64,000 nt of DNA from Albimonas donghaensis (lineage in GTDB: Bacteria > Pseudomonadota > Alphaproteobacteria > Rhodobacterales > Rhodobacteraceae). This document shows, in pieces, positions 58,575 to 64,000 of the stretch (the stretch's first letter is position 1; every line of letters starts with the position of its first letter). Both the position numbers and the translations under genes were made by a program. The notes under the pieces were generated by a model. It saw only the letters and a list, made by a program, of their open reading frames with translations. It made no database searches and was not told the DNA's origin. The stretch is from positions 372,001 through 436,000 of the forward strand of contig NZ_FNMZ01000002.1 in the NCBI RefSeq assembly GCF_900106695.1, in the 5' to 3' direction.

Positions 58575-60314
58575 ATGACCCTCGCGCCCGATCCGTCCTC
58601 CGCCCCCGACCTCCCTCCCGCCGGCGCGCCTCTGGTCGCCCGCGGGGAGGATTGGGACGCCCTGCGCGCCGGCTTTCGCTGGCCGCGGCAGGCGGTGGAC
58701 CCGGGCGCGGCGTTCAACATGTACGAGGCGATCTGCGGCCGCTGGGCCCGCATCGCGCCGGACCGCCCCGCCCTGCGCCTGCTGCGCCATGACGGCGAAT
58801 ACCGGGAATGGACCTTCGCGGAGCTCGACCGCGCCTCGGCCCGGCTGGCCAATGCGCTGACCGCCCGCGGGCTCGGGCGGGGGGATCGCTGCGGGCTGCT
58901 GCTGCCGCAGACGCAGGAGGCGCTGCTCACCCATCTCGCCTGCTACCGCATCGGGGCGGTGGTGGTGCCGCTGTTCACGCTGTTCGGCGAGGACGGGCTG
59001 CGCATGCGGCTCGCCGACAGCGGCGCGAGCCATATCGTCACCGACGCCGCCAACCTGCCCAAGGTGCTGGCGATCCGCGACGACCTGCCGGCCCTGCGCA
59101 TCATGTGGACCGTGGATCGGCCCGGCGACGGCGCCTGGGGCTTCTGGCAGGAGCTTGCCAAGGGCCGCGACGCCTTCGCCACGGTCCGCACCGGGCCGGA
59201 CGACCCGGCGTTCCTGTCCTACACTTCCGGCACCACCGGCCCGCCCAAGGGGGCGCTGCACGGGCATCGGATCGTGCTCGGCCATCTGCCGGGGTTCGAG
59301 ACGCATCACGACTTCGCCCCGCAGGCGGACGACGCCTTCTGGACCCCGGCCGACTGGGCCTGGATGGGGGGGCTGTGCAACGTCATGCTCCCCGCGCTGT
59401 TCCACGGGGTGCCGCTGCTCGCCCACCGGATGTCCAAGTTCGACCCCGAAGAGGCCTTCGCGCTGGTCGCCCGCCACCGTATCCGCAACGCCTTCTTCCC
59501 CCCCACGGCGCTGAAGCTGCTGCGCCAGGTGGAGTCCCCGCGGGCGAAATACGACTACGACATGCGCTCCATCGGCTCGGGGGGCGAGGCGCTGGGCGCC
59601 TCCCTGCTGGAATGGGGGAACGAGGCCTTCGGGCTGACCATCAACGAATTCTACGGCCAGACCGAATGCAATCTGGTGCTGGGCAACTGCGCCGCCCTGT
59701 TCCCGCCGCGCCCCGGCTCCACCGGCCGGGCCGTGCCGGGGCATGTGGTGGGCGTGATCGATTCGGAAGGAAACGAGCTGCCCGACGGCGAGGTCGGCGA
59801 AATCGCGGTGCTCGCTCCCGATCCGGGCATGTTCCTCGGCTACTGGAACCAGCCGGAAAAGACCGCCGAGAAATTCGTCGACGCCCCCGACGGCCGCCGC
59901 TGGATGCGCACCGGCGACGAGGGGCGGCGGGAGCCGGACGGGCATTTCTTCTTCTCCTCCCGCACCGACGACGTGATCACCTCCTCGGGCTACCGGATCG
60001 GGCCGACCGAGATCGAGGATTGCCTGACCGGCCATCCCGCCATCGCCATGGCCGCCGTCATCGGCCTGCCCGACCCGGTGCGGACCGAGGCGGTGACGGC
60101 CTATGTGGTGCTGCGCCCCGGCGTCGATCCCGGCCCCGACCTGGCCGGGGAGCTGACCGCCCGCGTCCGCGCCCGAATCTCCCCCCATGTGGCGCCGCGC
60201 GCGGTGCACCTGGCCCAGAGCCTGCCGATGACCGCCACCGGCAAGATCATGCGGCGGGAGGTCAAACGCATGGCGCTGGAGCGCGGCGAGAGCCATGGGG
60301 GCGACGAAAACTGA
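58575..60314 (+). CDS. AMP-forming acyl-CoA ligase (AcsA-like)
   Basis: 579 residues. ANL superfamily with A3 LSYTSGTTGPPKGALHGHR (near residue 216), A5 NEFYGQTECNLVLG, A7 WMRTGDEGRREPDG and A8 TSSGYRIGPTEIED, and the C-terminal Lys in TATGKIMRRE. The Trp-rich mid-part (DWAWMGGLCNVMLPALFHG) is typical of acetyl/propionyl/medium-chain CoA synthetases of the AcsA type. The ATG lies 10 bases after the GST stop. Substrate not fixed. Confidence 0.93.
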   Translation: MTLAPDPSSAPDLPPAGAPLVARGEDWDALRAGFRWPRQAVDPGAAFNMYEAICGRWARIAPDRPALRLLRHDGEYREWTFAELDRASARLANALTARGLGRGDRCGLLLPQTQEALLTHLACYRIGAVVVPLFTLFGEDGLRMRLADSGASHIVTDAANLPKVLAIRDDLPALRIMWTVDRPGDGAWGFWQELAKGRDAFATVRTGPDDPAFLSYTSGTTGPPKGALHGHRIVLGHLPGFETHHDFAPQADDAFWTPADWAWMGGLCNVMLPALFHGVPLLAHRMSKFDPEEAFALVARHRIRNAFFPPTALKLLRQVESPRAKYDYDMRSIGSGGEALGASLLEWGNEAFGLTINEFYGQTECNLVLGNCAALFPPRPGSTGRAVPGHVVGVIDSEGNELPDGEVGEIAVLAPDPGMFLGYWNQPEKTAEKFVDAPDGRRWMRTGDEGRREPDGHFFFSSRTDDVITSSGYRIGPTEIEDCLTGHPAIAMAAVIGLPDPVRTEAVTAYVVLRPGVDPGPDLAGELTARVRARISPHVAPRAVHLAQSLPMTATGKIMRREVKRMALERGESHGGDEN

Positions 60315-60431
60315 CCCCGGCCGGCCGGCGGCGCCGGACCTGTCGTCAATTTGGCAACGATCACGAAAGGTTTCGCAGGAAACATCGCGGTTTGGTGAAC
60401 CCAAATCCACGCGCCGCCGTATTTCCTGCTG

Positions 60432-61886
60432 ATGACCGACACCGCCGCCTCCTCCGCGCCCGACGCCGCCTCCGCCGACCAGCCGCCCGCGCTGGTCTGG
60501 CTGCGTCGCGACCTGCGCCTCGCCGACAATCCGGCGCTCGACGACGCCCTGCGGCGCGGCGGGCCGGTGGTCGCGGTCTGGATCCTCGATCCGCAGACGG
60601 AGGCGCTGGGCGCCGCGCATCGCTGGCGGCTGGAGGCCTCGCTGGCCCGGCTGGCCGAGGGGATGGAGGCGCTCGGCGCCCGCCTGATCCTGCGTCGGGG
60701 CGAGGCGCTGCCCGTCCTGCGCGCCCTGGCCGCGGAAACCGGCGCCAGGGCGATCCGCTGGAACCGGCTCTACGACCAGACCGCCCGCCACCGGGACGCG
60801 GCGGTGAAATCGGCGTTGAGGGAGGACGGGCTCGACGTCCGCTCCTTCAACGGCGCCCTGCTGCACGAACCCTGGGAGGTCGAGACCAAAACCGGCGGGT
60901 TCTACAAGGTCTACACCCCGTTCTGGCGCGCCATCGCCGAGCGTGTGGTGCATGAGCCGATCCCGGCGCCCTCGCGCTGGCCCGCCCCGGACGCTTGGCC
61001 GGTGTCCGAGCGCCTCGCCGACTGGGCCATGGCCGCCGACATGCGCCGCGGCGCTCCCGCGCTCGCCGCCCATGCCCGGCCCGGAGAGGCCGAGGCGCAG
61101 GACAGGCTGGCCGAGTTCCTCGAAGATCGGGTGGAGCACTACGCCGCCGACCGCGACCGCCTGGACCGGGACGCGACCTCGCGCCTTTCCGACGCGCTGG
61201 CCGTCGGGGAGCTTTCGGCCCGCCAGATCTGGACCGCCGCCCGCCCGCGACGGCAGGGGGCCAAGGCGAAGCCGGTCGAGAAATTCATGCAGGAGCTGGC
61301 CTGGCGGGACTTCGCCTATCACCTCCTCCACCATTCCCCGCGGCTGGAGACCGGGAACTGGCGCGAGGAATGGGACGGTTTCCCCTGGCGCGACGACAAC
61401 GCCGACGCGCAGGCCTGGACTCGCGGCCTGACCGGCGAACCCCTGATCGACGCCGCCATGCGCGAGCTATGGGTCACCGGGACCATGCACAACCGCGCCC
61501 GGATGCTGGTCGCGTCCTATCTGACCAAGCACCTGATGACCCATTGGCGGGTCGGCGAGGCCTGGTTCCGCGACACGCTGATCGACTGGGACCCGGCCTC
61601 GAACGCGCTGGGCTGGCAATGGGTCGCGGGCTCCGGCCCCGACGCGTCTCCCTTTTTCCGGATCTTCAACCCCGAGACCCAGGCCGAGAAATTCGACCCC
61701 GACGGCGCCTATCGCCGTCACTGGCTGAAAGGCGCGGGGGCGGAGGCGTTTCACGACGCCATCCCCCGCGCCTGGGGTCTGTCGCCCGGGGACCGCCGGC
61801 CCGCGCCCCGCATCAGCCTCAAGGCGGGTCGGGAGCGGGCGCTGACCGCCTATGCCGACCTTCGCGCGGCCCGCGACGCGACCTGA
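60432..61886 (+). CDS. phrB: Deoxyribodipyrimidine photolyase (class I)
   Basis: 484 residues. Repairs cyclobutane pyrimidine dimers with blue light. N-terminal antenna domain (LVWLRRDLRLADNPAL), C-terminal FAD domain: TGEPLIDAAMRELWVTGTMHNRARMLVASYL, WDPASNALGWQWVAGSGPDASPF and FNPETQAEKFDP (last 170 residues); the electron-transfer tryptophans are in the expected places. Followed by UfaD-like and DUF1365 genes; in Rhodobacter sphaeroides a photolyase and the furan-fatty-acid genes belong to the singlet-oxygen sigma-E regulon, though not in this arrangement. No sigma-E promoter was seen upstream. Confidence 0.95.
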   Translation: MTDTAASSAPDAASADQPPALVWLRRDLRLADNPALDDALRRGGPVVAVWILDPQTEALGAAHRWRLEASLARLAEGMEALGARLILRRGEALPVLRALAAETGARAIRWNRLYDQTARHRDAAVKSALREDGLDVRSFNGALLHEPWEVETKTGGFYKVYTPFWRAIAERVVHEPIPAPSRWPAPDAWPVSERLADWAMAADMRRGAPALAAHARPGEAEAQDRLAEFLEDRVEHYAADRDRLDRDATSRLSDALAVGELSARQIWTAARPRRQGAKAKPVEKFMQELAWRDFAYHLLHHSPRLETGNWREEWDGFPWRDDNADAQAWTRGLTGEPLIDAAMRELWVTGTMHNRARMLVASYLTKHLMTHWRVGEAWFRDTLIDWDPASNALGWQWVAGSGPDASPFFRIFNPETQAEKFDPDGAYRRHWLKGAGAEAFHDAIPRAWGLSPGDRRPAPRISLKAGRERALTAYADLRAARDAT

Positions 61887-61926
61887 CGCGCGCGCCTTCC
61901 CCATCCCCGACAGGAGAATCCAACCT

Positions 61927-63309
61927 ATGAAGATCGCGGTCATCGGCGCCGGCATCTCGGGTCTCGGCGCCGCCCTCGCCCTGAGCGAACGGCATGACGT
62001 GACGCTGTTCGAGCGGGACGGGCGGCTTGGCGGGCACGCCAACACCGCGACGGTGCGCCATGCGGGCCGCGAGATCACCGTGGATACCGGCTTCATCGTG
62101 TGCAACGCGCGCAACTATCCCAACCTGATGGGGATGTTCGAGCATCTGGGGGTCGAGACCGCCTGGTCCGACATGTCCTTCGGCTTTTCGCTGCGTGGCG
62201 GCGCCTATGAATACGCTTGCGACGACCTCTCGACCCTGTTCGCCCAGAAACGCAACTGCGTGAACCCGCGCCATATCCGGATGCTGCTGGAGGTGGTGCG
62301 CAAGTTCAACCGCACCGCCTCGGCGGAGCTGGCGGAGGGCGCGCTGACCGGGCTGTCGCTGGGCGAGTGGCTGGACCGGCGCGGCTATTCCCAGGCCTTC
62401 CGCGACCGCTTCGTGCTGCCGATGGGGGGCGCGATCTGGTCGACCTCCACCCGGCGGATGCTGGACTTCCCGGCGGCGAATTTCGTGGCCTTCTTCGACA
62501 ATCACGACCTGATGACCGGCCTCGACCCCGCCCAGCGCTGGCGGACGGTGCGGGGCGGCTCGCGCGAATACGTCGCGCGCGCCGCGGCGGCGCTGGGGGA
62601 CCGGGCCGTGGCGGGCGTCGGCGCGCAGCGGATCCGGCGCGAGGCCGACGGCCTGCGCATCCGCTTCGACGACGGGTCCGAGGGGCGGTTCGACCAGGTG
62701 GTGCTGGCCACCCATGCCGATGTCTCGCTGGGCCTGATGGCGGATGCGGACGCGACCGAGCGTCGGCTGCTCGGGGCCTTCCCCTATTCGAAGAACCTCG
62801 CGGTGCTGCATTCCGATCCGTCGCTGATGCCGCGCCGGCGCAAGGTCTGGTCGTCGTGGAACTTCCTTTCCGAGGGGGCGGAGGCCGATGCGGAGCGCCC
62901 GGCGCAGGTCACCTACTGGATGAACCGCCTGCAGCCGCTGGGCGACGACGCGCCGCCGCTCTTCGTGTCGCTCAACCCCGCGCGGCGGCCCGATCCGGCG
63001 CTGACGCATGGCGAATACAGCTACGACCACCCGCTTTATTCCACCGACAGTTTCGAGGCGCAGGCGGACATGGACGCGATCCAGGGCCGCGGCGGGCTGT
63101 GGCATGCGGGGGCGTGGCTCGGCTACGGTTTCCACGAGGACGGGCTGCGCGCCGGCCTGCGCGCCGCGGCGGCGCTGGGGGCGCGGCCGGACTGGGCGCG
63201 GGATCTCGGCGCGCCGCTGCCGGGGCCGAGCTTCGCGCCCGCCCACCTGCCCGCGCATGGCCCCGCGCCCGAACTGGCGGCGGCCGCCGCCGCCACCGCG
63301 GCGGAATAG
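61927..63309 (+). CDS. FAD-dependent amine-oxidase-like protein (UfaD-like)
   Basis: 460 residues, AGGAG before the ATG at 61927. FAD motif AVIGAGISGLGAALAL at the start, DTGFIVCNARNYPN near residue 52, and the C-terminal FAD loop GGLWHAGAWLGYGFHEDG near residue 398. The family is that of the desaturase UfaD (RSP1091) of Rhodobacter sphaeroides, which makes the methylated diunsaturated intermediate of furan fatty acids. The next gene, DUF1365, corresponds to the neighbouring UfaO/RSP1090 type. Assignment to furan-fatty-acid synthesis is by similarity and pairing, not proof. The tail is Ala/Pro-rich. Confidence 0.82.
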   Translation: MKIAVIGAGISGLGAALALSERHDVTLFERDGRLGGHANTATVRHAGREITVDTGFIVCNARNYPNLMGMFEHLGVETAWSDMSFGFSLRGGAYEYACDDLSTLFAQKRNCVNPRHIRMLLEVVRKFNRTASAELAEGALTGLSLGEWLDRRGYSQAFRDRFVLPMGGAIWSTSTRRMLDFPAANFVAFFDNHDLMTGLDPAQRWRTVRGGSREYVARAAAALGDRAVAGVGAQRIRREADGLRIRFDDGSEGRFDQVVLATHADVSLGLMADADATERRLLGAFPYSKNLAVLHSDPSLMPRRRKVWSSWNFLSEGAEADAERPAQVTYWMNRLQPLGDDAPPLFVSLNPARRPDPALTHGEYSYDHPLYSTDSFEAQADMDAIQGRGGLWHAGAWLGYGFHEDGLRAGLRAAAALGARPDWARDLGAPLPGPSFAPAHLPAHGPAPELAAAAAATAAE

Positions 63310-63311
63310 CG

Positions 63312-64000
63312 GTGACGCGCTCCGATGCGATCCCGCCCGAACAGGGCTGCGCCTATCTTGGCCATGTCATGCACATGCGGCTGACGCCGCGTGCGCATCG
63401 CTTCCGCTATCGGCTGTGGACGCTGCTGCTGGACATCGACCGGCTGGAGGACACCGCCGCCCGCCTGCGCCTGTTCCGGGTCAACCGGCGGGGGTGGCTC
63501 TCGCATCACGACGCCGATCACGGGCCGCGCGACGGCTCCGCCCTGCGGCCCTGGGTCGAGGCGCGGCTGGCGGAGGCCGGGCGCCCGCCCCCCGCCCGCA
63601 TCCGCCTGCTGGCCATGCCGCGCGTGCTGGGCTTCGTGTTCAACCCGCTCTCGGTCTACTATTGCGAGGACGCCTCGGGGCGCCTGCGCAGCGTGATCTA
63701 CGAAGTGAAGAACACCTTCGGGGACCAGCGCGCCTATGTGCTGGCGGCGGAGCCCGAGGGCGCGGACCCCGACGCCCCCCGCCGTCATGCGCAGGCGAAG
63801 GAGATGTTCGTCTCCCCCTTCATCGGCATGGACCAGACCTACCGCTTTCACCTCGCCCCGCCGGGCGACCGGCTGGCGCTGCGCATCCGCCAGGGCTCGG
63901 CGGCCGAGGGCGACGTGCTGATCGCCACCCAGAACGGCGATCGCCTGCCGCTGACCGACGCGACGCTGGCCCGGCTGGCGCTGGCGCTGCCGCTGCTGCC
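63312..64000 (+). CDS. DUF1365-family protein (UfaO-like), cut by right edge
   Basis: At least 229 residues, read from a GTG at 63312, 2 bases after the UfaD-like stop; continues beyond the window. Contains the DUF1365 signatures YLGHVMHMRLTPRAHRF at about residue 15, VNRRGWLSHHDADHG near 57, RLLAMPRVLGFVFNPLSVYY (as PRVLGFVFNPLSVYY near 105) and EVKNTFGDQRAYVL near 137. In Rhodobacter sphaeroides such a gene (RSP1090, ufaO) is needed to add oxygen to the furan-fatty-acid precursor. A cyclopropane-fatty-acid synthase-like methylase (UfaM) is expected further on if the pathway is complete. Confidence 0.85.
   Translation, partial: MTRSDAIPPEQGCAYLGHVMHMRLTPRAHRFRYRLWTLLLDIDRLEDTAARLRLFRVNRRGWLSHHDADHGPRDGSALRPWVEARLAEAGRPPPARIRLLAMPRVLGFVFNPLSVYYCEDASGRLRSVIYEVKNTFGDQRAYVLAAEPEGADPDAPRRHAQAKEMFVSPFIGMDQTYRFHLAPPGDRLALRIRQGSAAEGDVLIATQNGDRLPLTDATLARLALALPLL

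Noticed and set aside
1-64000. tRNA, rRNA, CRISPR array, IS element or prophage
   Set aside because: Looked for and not found: no repeat-spacer pattern, no transposase or integrase, no tRNA-like cloverleaf recognised by eye; small noncoding RNAs could have been missed.

Overview
The window is very GC-rich, densely packed DNA from the chromosome of an alphaproteobacterium, most likely a member of the Rhodobacterales (Rhodobacteraceae/Paracoccaceae) or a close relative. The assignment rests on gene content and order: the block lspA - DUF3035 lipoprotein - two M16 peptidases; a protein with a VPLPA-type C-terminal sorting signal; a trgB-like gene beside cysK; preT/preA; a ChrR-like cupin anti-sigma protein; and at the right edge a photolyase followed by UfaD-like and DUF1365/UfaO-like genes. 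No rRNA, tRNA, CRISPR array, insertion sequence or phage gene was found. High GC produces many long antisense open frames, which are left out.

Layout. 1-7.4 kb: ispE (cut by the left edge) and a TPR protein, divergent from a secreted small protein, lspA, a DUF3035 lipoprotein and an M16 peptidase pair. 7.6-10.6 kb: mutL and an EamA exporter. 10.7-12.24 kb: an AT-rich two-gene island (a nucleotidyltransferase-like protein and an unknown partner overlapping by 8 bp), the clearest foreign insertion. 12.35-15.5 kb: preT-orf-preA for reductive pyrimidine degradation. 15.6-20 kb: SapC-like, GNAT, sulfurtransferase, VPLPA-anchored exoprotein and AlaX editing genes. 20.2-25.6 kb: an MscS-type channel, cysK and trgB. 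26.2-29.1 kb: ChrR-like protein, DUF6134 protein, SDR and isochorismatase-like hydrolase. 29.3-32.3 kb: rplT, rpmI, a methyltransferase and pyruvate kinase. 32.6-41.1 kb: a 2OG/IPNS-type dioxygenase divergent from a polyamine-type ABC transporter, an Hri1-like protein, an MBL hydrolase and ubiG. 41.2-45.5 kb: proline iminopeptidase, a glycine-amidinotransferase-like enzyme, YqeY and carA. 45.6-53.9 kb: an atypical SDR, a fatty acyl-CoA synthetase coupled to a small protein and a potassium channel, a divergent HxlR/QorB-like pair with a palindromic operator, a lipoprotein and a CPBP protease. 54-64 kb: a TPP enzyme, an MddA-like membrane protein, a DsbA/HCCA-isomerase-like protein, a GST, an acyl-CoA ligase, photolyase, and the UfaD/UfaO-like pair.

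Most genes are housekeeping or central metabolism (isoprenoid, lipoprotein maturation, mismatch repair, pyrimidine, cysteine, ubiquinone, translation). Three themes stand out. First, the low-GC two-gene island is the best candidate for an undescribed accessory system. Second, there is a stress/singlet-oxygen flavour: an orphan ChrR-like protein that has lost three of four N-terminal zinc ligands, a sigma-E-like promoter sequence upstream, and a photolyase-UfaD-UfaO cluster. Third, several enzymes have altered active sites (an SDR with Cys in place of the catalytic Lys, an M16 pair with split motifs, an MddA-like protein lacking the usual SAM-site segment). Promoters with TTGNNN and 17-18 bp spacing could be picked out by eye in front of several genes; all are unverified.
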